Source of the DNA: Diadema setosum
Lineage: Eukaryota; Echinodermata; Echinoidea; Diadematoida; Diadematidae
Reading direction: 5' to 3'
DNA length: 64,000 nucleotides
Assembly: GCF_964275005.1 (NCBI RefSeq)
Contig: NC_092685.1
Span: 15,598,579 to 15,662,578 of the forward strand
Shown here: positions 35,941 through 50,900 of the stretch, in pieces
Layout of the letters: the number at the start of each line of letters is the position of its first letter
Position numbering within the stretch: position 1 is the first letter of the stretch
Made by a program: the position numbers and the translations under genes
Notes under the pieces: generated by a model
What the model was told of the DNA's origin: nothing
The model's database searches: none
Seen by the model: the letters and a program-made list of their open reading frames with translations, nothing else

Positions 35941-38900
35941 CTGCAAATATAAATATACCACAGGCAAAGTTGTGTGTCAAAAGAAGAAAACATCTGGAGT
36001 AAGGCATGGCTGGCTAATGAAAGTACTCCACTGTAGGGTGTCACTTCCTAAATCAACTTGTTGGCACTTCTGTGTTCATTTTAAATGGATTCACATGAGC
36101 TGAGGAAGCATATTTGGAGTAGAGATTCCCAAGTTAAGATAACTCCTCCATTTACTTGGCTCGGAATTGAACATGACTTGATGTATAACCATGCACTCTT
36201 AATGTTGTACCCGGTAATATCAATTGATACATACACCTAAGATGGTGCATTGCTTCGCCAAGTGACCCAGATAACCAAACATACAATTTGTTATTGTTTT
36301 GCAGTCTTTCATGATCTTAAACAGTATGGAATTAAAAAATACAAACCTACACAGCAATATTCATCATCTCCATTGCCAACATGACATTGTCAGCCTGTGT
36401 TTAAATGCCAGCCTACACCAGTTAGATAAAGAAAAGCATATCTACTGATTTCTACTGCATATGTTGCATTAAAGAGATTATCACTGTATACATAGCATAG
36501 TGTTATGTCTAAAATATGACAACCTGAATCATGAAAGCTCCATGGTTATGCAATTGTGGTTGCAGCAGGAGTGCTTCTGCTACCACTATGCAATGGGGCC
36601 ATATCAAGGTTGTCTCGCTGAAGGACACAAATACTGCATCCAGAAAACATACCTGTAGTCAAACTCCCTTCGAGAGATACAACATCAATATGGGAAGACA
36701 TACCTGATGTGGTGTGAAGGTCTCGACATGAGCGAGGAGCCTGAGGCGCATTCCCTTGCTCTTCTCAAAGACATCAAGGAGCTGGGGTGGAGGCAGCTGG
36801 AGCAAGACTTGGAAGGACTGAGGCGTGGTCCGCTGTGGGTCAGGATATATCAGTGATTACATAATCAGTATAGCATAGCTAATTCAAAAAGAAAATGGAA
36901 ACTTGCCAGGGAAATAACATGGCATTTATTAAGCATTGCTTCATGATAGCAACACAATAATGTGAATTAGCATCTATATAGGACGTTTTAGCCGCGCATT
37001 AAAAATGCGTATTGTTGTCTGCGCAATTTTTACCGTTCAATATCAGAGCATATTGAACGAAACGCATAGGCCAACATATTAATTCCTAATAGGCTACCGT
37101 TGTTACTGGCCGTTCAAGATCACACCATATTCTCGTCTGTTGCGCGAGCGCTTGGTGAGTGCGCAAACGCTTGCTACTTGTGCGCGTCATTTTATTACAA
37201 TTCACACGCGTGCAAACATTTTGCACCACGCAGTTTTAGGGGGTTCCCCTTTTCAGCACTGGGATGTGACTGCCTATCCGAGTCACTGAGTAACTTCAAA
37301 GACGAGTAGAAGCCCGGTATATTTGTGCAGTTTATGCTTGCTCTACTTGATTGTAGATGATAATAATTATATTGGATGGCATTAATTCATGGAATACCAG
37401 GGAATATTGCACTCCTTAGGGCCAATATTGCACTCATCTTCGATTCGTGCAATATTGGCCCTAACTCGTGCAATATTCCCTGGTATCCCATTCATAGCCA
37501 TCCAATATAATGTAAATATTAGTATCCCACTGAAATAATCCAAGTAAATGATCTCATGGGATTTTATGAAAAAATATAACACTTTCAAAAATTCATACCT
37601 GTAACTTTTGTATGTTCTGGTCTAATCTACATGAGCTTTCAATCTCCTCACTGCATAATTCTATTCTTTCTCATTTCATTAAATTGAAACTTACCATAAC
37701 ATTTATCACTTTGAAACTGAAAAAAACGTCCCCCTTTAATTCAAACCCCATCCTGCCTCAGAACCTAACTACCGAGCACTGCTACTACTCCCCGTAATCT
37801 CGTCAACCGACCCCCAGGGCCCCAGCTCACCTCGCAGCACTTGACGAAGCCCTCCCACAGCTTAGGCATCTTCCACACCTGCTTGCCGATGAGTCGCAGG
37901 AGCAGATTCATGATGAAGCCCTTCAGCTTGGGGTACATGGACAGGGACTGGATGATGGTGCGCAGGAGGAGGGTGGGCAAGGGGGTCTGCTCCATAAGCT
38001 GCTGCATCACCACCGCCAGCACCTCCCCTGTGTAGATGGACTTCTCATTGAAGCACAGGCTGGTGGCTGTCAGACAACAACAACAACAACAACAACAACA
38101 AAACACAAATGTAGGAGGATGGCAACAAGCTCATTCTCATTCCTTTTTAAAATTTGTTTTCATCAGATGTTTTTGTATTAGTAAAGCATGGACATACCTT
38201 TCACATCTTTTTAAAAAAAAATATGAAAAGAAATGAAAATATATAAGCCATGCATCCATAATTTTAGAATGGAAACTGTTCCTTTATTGAATATAAAAAT
38301 AAAAGATAATGCTGAGAAATTTCATGTACCAGAAAGTTCTCCATTTAGTGAATGGATACTATAGAATGATAAGGATAATGTTGTCAATCTAACTTAATCT
38401 GTTTGACACAACTTAAACTTCTATTTAGCCAAATACAAATTTAGCAATATTATCACTGGCTAAAAGCCAGAAGGGCTTTATTGCATTTTTTTTCTTTTTT
38501 TTTTTTTTTGGGGGGGGGGGGAGGGAATACTGCATTATTGGTATCATGCTGTAAAGCTCGATCTCCTGTCCATTATGATGTGTCTATTTTAAATTATGTT
38601 TATTCAGTAAAGCGTTAAGAATCAAAACCACAAGGGTGCTATTTAACCCTATATTTCGAACAGTGCTTATAAATCTACCAACTTTTCATTAAATAATCTT
38701 TTTATTTCATGAAATCCTTGAAGGCGATAGTGCTCTTCTGGTCCTCAGCTGACTTTACGCACATCTCACTAGTTCCCCCCCCCCCCCCCCCCCAAAAAAA
38801 AGGGAACATCATCAAAAAAGTAAATACATGCAGCATCTCTGGCCACACCTTTAATGATGGATTTCATGTCACACTTTGAAGGGTCAATGTTGTGTAGGGC

Positions 38901-41900
38901 AATGAGGAGTTCGGCCGGGGTTAGTGGGCTCTGGCCACCACTGCTGTCTGCCTGGTGGCTCATCAGAAGCCGGTGGAACACCTCCTTGACTACGATAGGG
39001 TTCAGCCGGATCAGCTTGGGCAGGGCGGCTATTACATCTTTCTGTTGGTGGAAGCAGGTGAGAAATAAAAGTGGGAATGTCAGATGGGCAAACAGTTCTA
39101 TGAACTGTGTTGTTCTGGCAAAGGTTAAATGTCAACATGTAGCCCATTTCTCCAAGATTCTGTTTCATCAGACAATGTACTATCATTTTAACATGCAATG
39201 AATGCAGTTTCCTTAGTTGCAGTGGGCAACTAGGACTAATGATAAACAGGATTATATTTCAGTTGTTGCAAGGGTAATACAGGCAGTTCTTTAAACTTAC
39301 AAAACCTACAAACTGATTTGTAAGGACAATCATAAAATGATCCCTACTGGAAAATATGATGTGATATATGATCATCGGTGGAAAATTGCATTCTGAATTA
39401 TGGAAGGATTGGTCATGTTTTTCTTTAACTAATGTGATCATCTATGAGACTACTAGCATCTAATAGTTAATTTTAACCTTGACTGACACGAACGCATGAT
39501 CCAATATATACACAAGACTATTAATATACAGCAGATATGTTTTAAAAAAGCTGCTCACAGTGTGCTCACAGCAAGGACAAAGGCCAACAGGCCTCAGAAG
39601 ATTCTTGGGGGCATCAACATGTCTATGTTCTATCATGTCTCAGTCTGCTAAAGAACCAATGACTACTAAACTGAAAAATTCAAAGGGTGTGTACAGTTCT
39701 GGTCGAGGTGAGGATTTAGCTTTTAACATTTTGCGAGATATTCAGAAACCACTCTTTGAGATGTCAAAGAGCATGCAATCCTAAAAGGTATCAAAAAATT
39801 TATTTGATGAAAATCGGTTTTGAAATGGCTGAGATATCCAAAAACAAGGTGAAACAAAGAGATCCTAATAAAGTTGTGGCATGTCGCCTTTTATCATTAT
39901 CACTTTTTTGGATATCTCAGCCATTTCAAAACCAATTTTCATCAAATAAACGTTGAGTTCTTATTAAAATTACATGCTCTTTCATATTTCATAAGAGGTT
40001 TCTCACTATCTCACTTAGAAATGTTCAAAACATGAATCCCTTACCTCAACCACTACTGTACAGTCCCTTTAAAGCAGAAAATAAACAAGGGCATTGACTC
40101 TGACATAAAACCAATTGCATCCTAAGGGAAGACGTTACCACTACCCTATTCAATTGAATGAATCTTAAACACAAATCAGTGAGTTATGGTAAGACTTGTA
40201 AAAACAGTTCTGACCTTTTCCAACCCAGTGAGTACAGGGATGAGGAAGCGCACATCTGACACTCGCTTGTGATAAAGGTCCTTGACCCTTTTCACCAGCT
40301 CTACTGACGGTGATGCTGAAAAGATACAAGACCAACCAGATAATTACATTGAACAGCTAAACAAGTCCTGAGGTGACATGAAAGATCATATCATTACAGT
40401 CTATACAAATACACTGATGTGATTTATTGGAAGTAAAATGATAAACTGGACTCTACATATGAGGTGATCGAAACATTGCCTATTCAGAATCAAAATTTAA
40501 AAAAAAATGAAATAAAAGTGCAAAACCAGACAAATGGGAACAGTTCATTAAAAAAAAAAAAACACCAATGAAAACAGAGCCTCAAAACCTTGCCAGGTAT
40601 CCTTCATAAGACTATAACCGTAACATGTAAATCATATACTGCACTAACAAGGTACAAACAGTAAATGACAGAGATAATTTAATGAATAATGTAGCAAAAT
40701 ATAATTTGCACATCTCTAATGTTCCAAGACAGCAAGATTGGTTCATCAAAACTTAACTGTTAGCCTGGAAAACCTACTAAGTACTTTGGAAAGAAAATGT
40801 TAAATCATGTGTTTTTCATATTTGTTCCAGAAGAAGAAGACAGAAATTTTAATTAGCTTTACATTCATTTGTTATTTGCTTCATATACATTTACAGAGAC
40901 TCCAACCCTAAGCACCTTCTGATCTGGAGATTCTCCCGCCTGAAACCCCTAGGAAATGGGAGACTCCAGGTTGATGTGCACGAAGTGCACATCATGAGCG
41001 CGAAGCGCAAAGTTCCTTGCGGCCGGGATTCTAGATGCTCTCTCATGCTATTTAAGGCTTATTTTTCAACATACAATGGCAATAAATAAGAAATCCTTTC
41101 CAACAGGAGACACAGAGCCAGGGCGGGAGAAATTAAATCTCAAGTGGGAGAATGGGAGATTTTACAAAATGGGCTTTTGGGGGGAGATCTCCCGTCGAAA
41201 GCGGAAGAGTTGGAGTCTCTGCATTTATGGTACAAGATGGGGTTGAAAGTCATATCAGTATTCTCAACACCTGCTTTCCCTCCCACGACATGAATAAACA
41301 TTGCTCAAATTGGCAAAAACTTACTCTTGTCAGTGAGGATGTGCATCATCCTTGTGACGAGAGTTTCTGCTCCCTTGGGGCACGTCTCTACCAGGAGCAG
41401 CAGCTCTGGTGATGTCATCCCAACTCCCCGCACCTAAAGGCAATCATCAAATTGGCAATGTCAAACATAGTAGGAAGGGGGGGGGGAGTTGAGCTTCTAG
41501 ATTACAGTTTACAGGGAATAATGTAAACTATTGGTATTTGTGAGCAACCTCACATCAGATAATGATCTTAAAACTTGGCACATGGATTTATGTCATTTGA
41601 TTTTCAAAAAAACGAGGGCATGTCACAAATACTAAAAGCGTGCGGTGCGATAGCACTTGTACAAAAGCATTTTTTTTTTTTTTTTTTTTCCAAGCTCATT
41701 TTCAGATGTCTTACAGGTATTGTCACGGTGCTCCTCATCATTGCACATAAACACTGGCAGAGATATTTCTCAATTACTGCAAAGACCACATTTCTCAAAT
41801 TCATCACTGTCATGACAGTAAACAGTACCATTAGTTGGTTGGTACAGCACTTTTGTCACCACATGTGGTCCTCAAAGTGCATTTAAATGCATTATTTCAG

Positions 41901-44900
41901 TATCACATACAATATGTTCCCATGGCCTATTGCATGACATATCTGATAAACGTAACAAACAACTGGAAAATCAACTAATTTGGCATTAGGAACTTACCCT
42001 CTCATTGTAAAATTAGATAACTGCAAATGTACGGAGCTACCATCATAGCAACTTCTTTGAAAAATGCAGTGAACTTAAAACTTTTTTTTGGGGGGGGGGG
42101 GTCAATCTTTGTAATGAAAACTAAAGGAAAAGATGGACTTGGGAGTGAGTACAAGTTAAAGCAAGTAAAACATCTTTTATTTTCAACATTCATTCTTCCA
42201 ATGACATTAATACGCAACAATAGACTTATGATTATGTAACAATACAATGTAATTTCCACTACTTAGGGGCAAGATTACAAAGTATTGAAAGAAATTGTGC
42301 ACTTTCTAAATGTAAATCATGACATTTTTACCGGAGTTTCCAGAACCCTCAGGACTGATCTCTTGACGTCAGCTGTGGCACCAACGTACACATTAGCAAG
42401 TCTGATGGAATAGAAGCAAACATACAGCATTGTCATACGTTTTTTAAGAACTTGCTATTTCAGTCCCCAAGCAGGTCACTACAAATAATTTACAAGATCA
42501 AATCTTGGAGGGCAAAACATTCTTTTTGTTCTTTTTACAGCATTCAAAAGGAAAGGAACTTTGAACACTCCTTTGGTTTATTCATCACTGTCATATTTAC
42601 CATTATCATAATCATCATTACCAATGTAATTATTGTTTACTACTTCAAACAGAAGTACATGTGGTAGTAGTAGTAGAGGTAAGAACTGGAGTTCCTTTGT
42701 AGTTGTATTTTCTTCATCACCACAACTATCCAAATTTATAAGTACGTGTACTTCATCTTATAAATCATTGCCATTATGATGGCTAAATGTTTCACTGCAC
42801 TACTCGAAGCTCAGGAAAACAGTGCTCTGTAACAAGTATGCAATTATTGTGGGTAGTTACAGTAATAACTGAATTTCAAAGTTACTTTCACCTCTGTCTT
42901 TAATACTGACACTCTCCAAAGTTGTAGTAATCATCGTCATAATTGGTACTATCACAAGAAACATCATCACTAATACTACCAGCTTTATCTTCACCAATCA
43001 TCATTATTCTCACCATCATCACTCCAATGATCACTGCCTTCATCATTACCCTCATCATGATAATACCTTTGATTGCAGTTGGTATGTTTCCTATCATTTC
43101 ATTTCAAATCATCCTGTTTGGTTGGATTAGCAGATTTCTATTTTCCATCAGGTTTTCCATACCAGTAGTTTTTTATCAGAGCCAAATATCGTAGTTGCAC
43201 CCAATCCCATCATCATCATCAATGATCATTATCAATCAGACACACCTTCCCCAACATCATTATCACTATCATCATCATCAACAACATCATCATCACCATC
43301 ATCATCACCACCATCATCATCATCACTATTGCCATCACCATCATCATCATCACCACCATCATCATCATCACTATTGCCATCACCATCATCATCATCACCA
43401 CCATCATCACTTTTATCATAATTACCACCTGCATCACCATCACAGCATTCATCATCATTATCATTACAAATATCACTCCTGCCCTTCATGTTTTGTTTTG
43501 TTTTGTGGTTTTCCAATCCATCACTCACTCGTGGATGAGTTTGTGGTTGAGAGGGAGCAGAGCCAGGTAGAGGTAGAGACACATCTTGGCCGTCTCTTCC
43601 GTCCAGCCCTTGCTGGCAGCCGCCTTCAGCTCGCTGCTGCTCAGCTGCAGCACCACGTTGGCTGGAGGACGGGGGAGCAGCAGCTTGCGAAGGAAGGATG
43701 TGGCAAACTCCTGCACGAAAGACATCAGATCAAACAGATCTCACTTTGAGCACTTGGTATCTGCTGTAAATGACTCGTTAAACACTGAGTATGCACCCAT
43801 CAACAAACTAATCATTGATGTATTGACTTGTGTCTTAAATAAAGATATTGTCTTTTCAATCACTGCAAGATGATCTCCCACACTGACCGCTTCTTTTTTG
43901 ACGCAGAGGCAGATGCAGGAGGAGACAGAAGGGGAGAAAGACCAAGAGGAGGACAAGGATAGAGGAGCAACAAGGAGAGGAGAGAGGGGAGAAGGAAGGA
44001 GGGGGAGATGGAGGATGATGAGGTAGAGGAAGAGGAGACCAGATCAAAGGAGTAGGGAAACCATGACACAGCACAGCTGAAAGAAAAAGCACAAGCAAAT
44101 ATTTGGAAGTCAACAGAGAGATTTGAACAATTCACCCTACCTCAATGATGGGCTTCAGATCTGCCCTTTCATGGAACCTCTTGATGTACTGGGTGGCCTG
44201 TGACCTGACCTCGGTCCTCTCATGCTGGGTCAGGTCAAGAAGCTCTTTCACATACTTCTCCAAGTCTGCCGGCTTCTTCAGGATCAGCTCTCGCAGGGAG
44301 TGCAAACCAGCATAGAAGTGAGTCTGAGCACACACAAAAACATATCACATACAAGTAAAGTTGATCACTGTTTTCTTGTTTGTTTGGATATCCAGAAAAT
44401 CATTGAGATATGAAAGTGGACTAGTGCTCAAACCATTTCTCTAAAGGATTAATTGCTAACTGACATCAAAAAGAGTGTGAGGCATAGAGAGATCTTGCAG
44501 GTGGGCCGACATGTCTTCCCAAAAGTAAATTAAAAAGATTCGTAGTTGATCTAACTGGCCCTAAAAAAATATGGAAAAAAAATTCTCTAGTCTTAGTGGG
44601 CCTCGGGCAGAAAAAAAAAAGGGGGTTGAGAAGTAAAGTTTTAAATAATGTACAAAGTAACAGCAAGGTCCTGTGTTTAGGTGTTTTGAAATGACTGAAG
44701 AGTAAAAGACAATATGGGTCAAACCTCCAGCACCAGGACATGAATCCATGCAAACCCTATAACACAATATGTACGTCTGCATCTCTACAAGAAACTGTGA
44801 AGCCATAGGTCAGGCTCTCTGAACATTGCTTCATTTGAAAAATCGACCAATCACACACCTCGTCTTCACAGAACTGTCTGATGACCTTCAGAGCATCGTC

Positions 44901-47900
44901 CGTAATCACGGGGGCCTCCATGACAAGTCTGTTGAACAAGCTGAGTAGATAAAAAGAGGCAAGTGTCAGTATTGCTACTATACTTTCAATTATCCAAATA
45001 TTGTATCATCCAATCAAAGCGAAAGACACTGAAAGAGTTCATCTTTCCCTTGTCATTTCAGTTGCCAACTTCAAACTCAACTTTTTTTCATTTTGCATTA
45101 CCACATTTTATGTCAATGTTTAATTTCTATACAGTCATTACATATATTTGTACATGCGCAATTATAAACATAAGGGTTTACCAATAACTTTTTCACATTA
45201 CTGACCTCCAAAATGATCAAAGCTTTGTAACATTTCATAGGAGTTTTCAAAACCTTAATGCATATCCTCCTCATCATCATCCCATCAGTGTCCCTGATGT
45301 CACTCATAGGCCCGAATTCACGAAGGTGGTACAAACGAAACCATGGTTTAAGCCATGGACAAAAACTGTGGAGTGCCAAGTGTCGCACAGAATATTTCGT
45401 TACGAAATTGGTCATTTCGTCGACAAAATGACCGTTTCGTTAACGAAACTATCATTTCGTGGACGAAGTGTTCATTTGGTTACCAAACGTTGTCATTTCG
45501 TTACAAAATCATCATTTCATTGACGAAATGACTGATTTCGTAACGAAATATTCCATGCGACACTTGGCGCTCCATAGATTTTGTCCATGGTTTAAACCAT
45601 GGTTTCATTTGTACCACCTTCGTGAATTCGGGCCAAAAAGTCACAAACAAATCATCACTATAACTACACCATTACAATAATCATTGCAATGTTAGATATC
45701 CTCATCACTGTCATGATGCACCCCATGGCAAAATTACTAATTGATCTATCATTGTCACATTTACAACCATCATCGCTACAGACACCATTTTCACCATCAT
45801 CACTCCCATCTATATTACTGATAATAATCATCACCATCACTGCTACTGTTATAATCAAGACCATGCCATTATCATCATCATTATGTCATTAATTGTTGTG
45901 ATACCATCAAGATCAAAATCACCACTGGAGTTATCATCGTATCTGTCACTTCCATCATCACCCCAATTAGCACCACTACCGTAAGTCACCAAAACCGTCA
46001 TTACCCACATCTCAATCATCACTACATCATCATCCTCATCATCACCCATCATGACACCCTCGAGAGCAGTCGTACCCATCTCGTTGGTCTGTCCTGTTGA
46101 GGAGACTCTTGAGTAGGTTGCAGAGCAGGCTGTCGTAGCGCTGGGTGGTCACATCTTGGCCTTGGGTGTGTGGCATGTATCCCTGGATGTTGGCGTACTC
46201 CTGGTAGAGCCAGGCCAGGGCAAGGTCACATCGGCTACGAAGGTCCTCCAGAATGTGCCTCTCCAATACTGCAAAAGCATCAATCATCATCATCATCATG
46301 GAGAAGTAGAGTGAAAAGTAAAAAATGAAAATAAGTTTGAGAGAAGGGCCACTGTTAATTCAAACAAGAGAGCTGGGGGTCTCGCGCTCACGAGATCCTA
46401 ATCCCCAAAGCATTCTACCTCCCAAGTTTTGTGAAAATTCATCAAGGGATTTTCAAGAAGAATATGAACATGTACAATCTAAGTCCCCATTCGGACCCAT
46501 CTCACCCATCAAAAATCCTTTAAATGTCAATACAAATTCCCAGATCATTCCAAAATTTAATCATATATTCCTTGTGTCATTATCAACTTTTCCTGCAAGT
46601 TTCATTCAAATCCATTCACGACTTTTTGAGTTATTTTGCAGACAGACAAACAAACAAACAATCCAATGCCAATGAAAACATAACCTCCTTTCTTGGCGGA
46701 GGAAATGAAAGGTTTATTTCCTTTGAGCCAGAAACATGTACTTACAGTATGACAGCTTTCCACCAAACTGTGTAACTACCGCGGACAGGATCTTGGTTCT
46801 TGCCTTAACTGCACTCCCATGTTGGGCAGATTCTAATAGAAGAGATGTATGCATGAATGAATGAATAGAGGGAGTAACTGGCACATGAATATGTATTTAT
46901 ACATAAATGTTTACACATAGTGCATATTTCTCCCCTAGCAGATGTAGCCATCAATTCGTCGCCGGTCACACGAACCGACGAATCACTCGATTTTGGGTCA
47001 AATTTTCGATTTTGAGATTTTCAATCATTTCGATAGTAGACATTCCATACTACATATTCTGAAATTCTCAGTGTGTAATTTGGTGTAATTTTTACGTAGT
47101 TATCACTTTTGTAGAAGTATGTAATTCCATTTGTGAAAATTATTTGTTTTCCCCATAGACGCGTGTGTTAAACAATCAGGTGATTCAACGCTTCGGTGAC
47201 CGCGCGTACTAGTACGCGCGGTCACCGAACCGATGAATCAGTGCGCATTGACTTGCGTGTAGTTTCTTGCCTTAACTGCACTCCCATGTTGGGCAGATTC
47301 TAATAGAAGAGATGTATGCATGGATGAATGAATAGAGGGAGTAACTGGCACATGAATATGTATTTATACATAAATGTTTACACATAGTGCATATTTCTCC
47401 CCTAGCAGATGTAGCCATCAATTCGTCGCTGGTCACACGAACCGACGAATCACTCGATTTTGGGTCAAATTTTCGATTTTGAGATTTTCAATCATTTCGA
47501 TAGTAGACATTCCATACTACATATTCTGAAATTGTCAGTGTGTAATTCGGTGTAATTTTTACGTAGTTATCACTTTTGTAGAAGTATGTAATTCCATTTG
47601 TGAAAATTATTTGTTTTCCCCATAGATGCGTGTGTTAAACAATCAGGTGATGCGACGCTTCGGTGACTGCGCGTACTAGTACGCGCGGTCACCGAAGCGT
47701 CGAATCAGTGCGCATTGATTTGCGTGTAGTTTTTGAGATTCAACAGTTCATTGACCGCGCGCACAGTGCGCGTACTATGTAATACATGCATTGACAATGA
47801 CAACGCTCAATGTACATGTACATATGGACACACATGGAAAATGACAACGTTCTTTGCAGACCGAAAATACATGCATGCAGCTCTTTGACGATTTCCCGCT

Positions 47901-50900
47901 TATTTGTTAACAATACAATTCGATAAAAACTTCACAAGTTAGAGCAAGAATTGAAGTCTGATGTACTACGAAAATAATCGGAAATTATAGACATGAAAGT
48001 GTAGCAACCATAAGTCAAAAATGGGTTAACTTCAAACGTGATTTTCTCGAATTGTCATTCTTACGCAAACCTGAGGGATTCGTCGGTTCGTGTGACCGGC
48101 GACGAATAAGTTGCAGGGTATTTGTCACGTATACTCTTTTGGTAAACTCAATGTGGTGAATCTTGAAAGCTACATCAGAAAATATGTGGACTTGTGTAAC
48201 ATTCATGAACAAATACAAAGACTTGACTTCAAGCTCAGCCCACAACATCTTGATTTCACGAATATACGGAGTAAAAGAAGTCTGTCTGAGATCTGACAGC
48301 AAAAGTGAGTGACTGGCAGCGAATAACATTTCTAGGTTCAATTCTGTAGATTAAAGGTCCTATTTACTTTTGGGAGCAGTGATTTAAAAAGAGAAAAAAA
48401 ATGTTCGAGATATCACTTTTGATGCATATGTGTAGGTCAGTTGTATCACAAAACATCCTACCATGTAAAATTTTTGCAATAAAGCCTAAAATATGAGGAG
48501 ATATCACTTTTTTTCTCATTAACCCTAAAAGGGCCGGGGGGCAGAATCCACCCCTTCGACGTTTCGCGCTATAATTCTGTAACGCCAGAAGGCCTCGTCA
48601 CTAGGCTTCTTGACTTTCTTTGTTGAAGTCTCACGCAACTTTTGAGACCAAATTTGCAACGTCCGCACATACTTTTTTGAAGCCACACCCATTTTTGTAA
48701 CAGCATGTCACCCAAAAACGGGCACAACTTTGTGAATTTGTGTACATTTCCTATGGAAAATGATGCTCTGTCACGAAAGTCATAAAAATCTGATTATTCT
48801 TGCAATTAATCACTTTCATTGATTAATTTTAGGCTAATTATGGTAGAAAAGTAGTCAGTAACAATTTCCAATAAAAAACAAAGAAAGAAACAAAAGTCGA
48901 AAAACATACAAATACATAAGAAATTCCGAAAACAATAAAATACATAAGAAATTAAATGACTTTTGGAAGTTTTTGTAATGTACGTCTGTTGAATATGTTA
49001 AAACAGATACACATACCTAGAAGTAGACTCTCAATGCTTTTAATCAGGCTAGAATGTGATCTTGGGCTTAATTTGAATAAATAATTAATTAAAATTGCCA
49101 GATTTTGTTGTGATCGCACCACTGATGGCCGGGTGGGGGGAATCCGCCCCCCTTACCATCAATTATACTGGTTCAAATTTTTGCATTGGTTGATTCTATC
49201 CCTAACTATTTTTAAGCACTAATGCTGGGTTTTTGTTTCCTCTGCAAATGGTAAATTATGCCTTTAAAGGATGGTAACTCATTATACAAACTAAATCATT
49301 GGATAATTAACCAAACCACTGTGACTAAGAGAGAGTAGAGAGATAGAAATTAAAAGAGGAAGAGACAGAGAAGGGGTGGGGATAGGGAGAAAAGGAGTAT
49401 TGTGCTTACTCTCTGAAGCCATGATTCTCTTGATGGCACCGACAGCCAGCTTGTCGGCTTCCTCTGTCCCCAGCAGCTTGGTGACCTCCCGCAGCCGAAA
49501 CTGTTTGGGGCGTTTGACGCCCTTGGAGGTGGGAGGTTCGATGACCAAGGGGGGCTTCTTCTTGGGTTCCTCCTTGGGCGGGGCTTGCTCTGGGGAGGGA
49601 GGAAGGAAGGGACCCATTGCTCAAAATAGTTAACGTGTCCCTAAAAAATAGGCCACTAATTGATGTCTCCACTAGCTGGACCACTGCCATGGCAAAACCA
49701 TCACAAATGTCAACAATGTAAGATCTGGGCCCTGTTTTATCAAAAGATATAATCAATTTTAAATTTCCTTAATACACATGCTGCCATAGACTTATGACAG
49801 AACTCAACCTTAAAATCAATTTTAACTCTTCATAAGACAGGGCCAAGAGGTACTTCATGACAATTCTGTAGTTACAATAAGTGCAGATTACAACAGTAGC
49901 CATGGCAACAGCAAAGCAACAAGCGCTTGGATAAGCTTTGAGTGCTGCTACAGAAGCTGCAATAGTTTAACTTGAAGAAATCCAAGTCTTTTAGCAAATT
50001 GGGACTAGGAAGTACGTATAGTACTCTCTTGGTATTTTCAAACTTATACAGAAATATTAGCAGAGTATTTGGGAGTATACATCCGCTTTTCGCGGTGCGT
50101 TGGATGGGTTCTGATGGCACGTGGCCAGTGGTCCTCACCCTGGTGACGCTGATCTGCCTGGACGTTGCATAATTAAGCTATTTTATAGTCATTATTGCTA
50201 TTCACCTCGTCACCGTGTAAGCCTATTTGATCATTTCTAATTTAGTGATTACTTTTATTATAAAATTACTCAATTGATATTTTAGTTTGAATAATTCGAT
50301 TCAATTTACATATGACATGCATGAAATCCACTGCATTAGAAACTGCATATGAGACTGTTTTTATATGTATTTTAATACAGGACATTGTTGTAAAACAGCT
50401 TTTGCTGAACTTTTTATCCTGAATAAATATATTTTAACAACAACAACAACATCAGGTCCACAACCGGATGTGAACTACATCTCTGAACTACTGAAATGAT
50501 TTGGAAAAAGTTTTCATACCACAGCAGCAATTTTGTCACATAACCATATCCCTCAGCTGAAAATGTTTTCTCAGATGTATTTCACTTTCTTGAAGCTTGA
50601 TATATACATATGCATAAGTTTGACAATGCTGTTTGATCATACTTCATTGTACTGCACATTTTACACCTCCATATTCAAGATTTGAATGCATTGTTTCCAG
50701 AAAATTCTTCTGAATCTAAATATCTAATTATATTGCAACTGATTAACAAATTGCCCTACATCAATGTAAAAGAAACATCGCGACGGAAGAATTTCACGAA
50801 CTGAATCTAATGATATTGTATGCAAGGCCCACAATACACTAGGAATCTCACCTTTTCTATTCCTTGGTTTTAACATTCTTCTATCTCGTCTTCTCTCTCT

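Noticed and set aside
35387-36007. Ser-, Pro- and Glu-rich frames opposite or beside the last symplekin exon
   Set aside because: They are shadow frames of the low-complexity Lys/Glu/Ala coding sequence.
43195-43749. 184-codon His-rich frame
   Set aside because: It is CAT-repeat translation running into the antisense of a symplekin exon.
46797-47730. Direct repeats considered as paired LTRs
   Set aside because: The copies are adjacent with nothing between them, begin inside a host exon, and have no primer-binding site or coding region.
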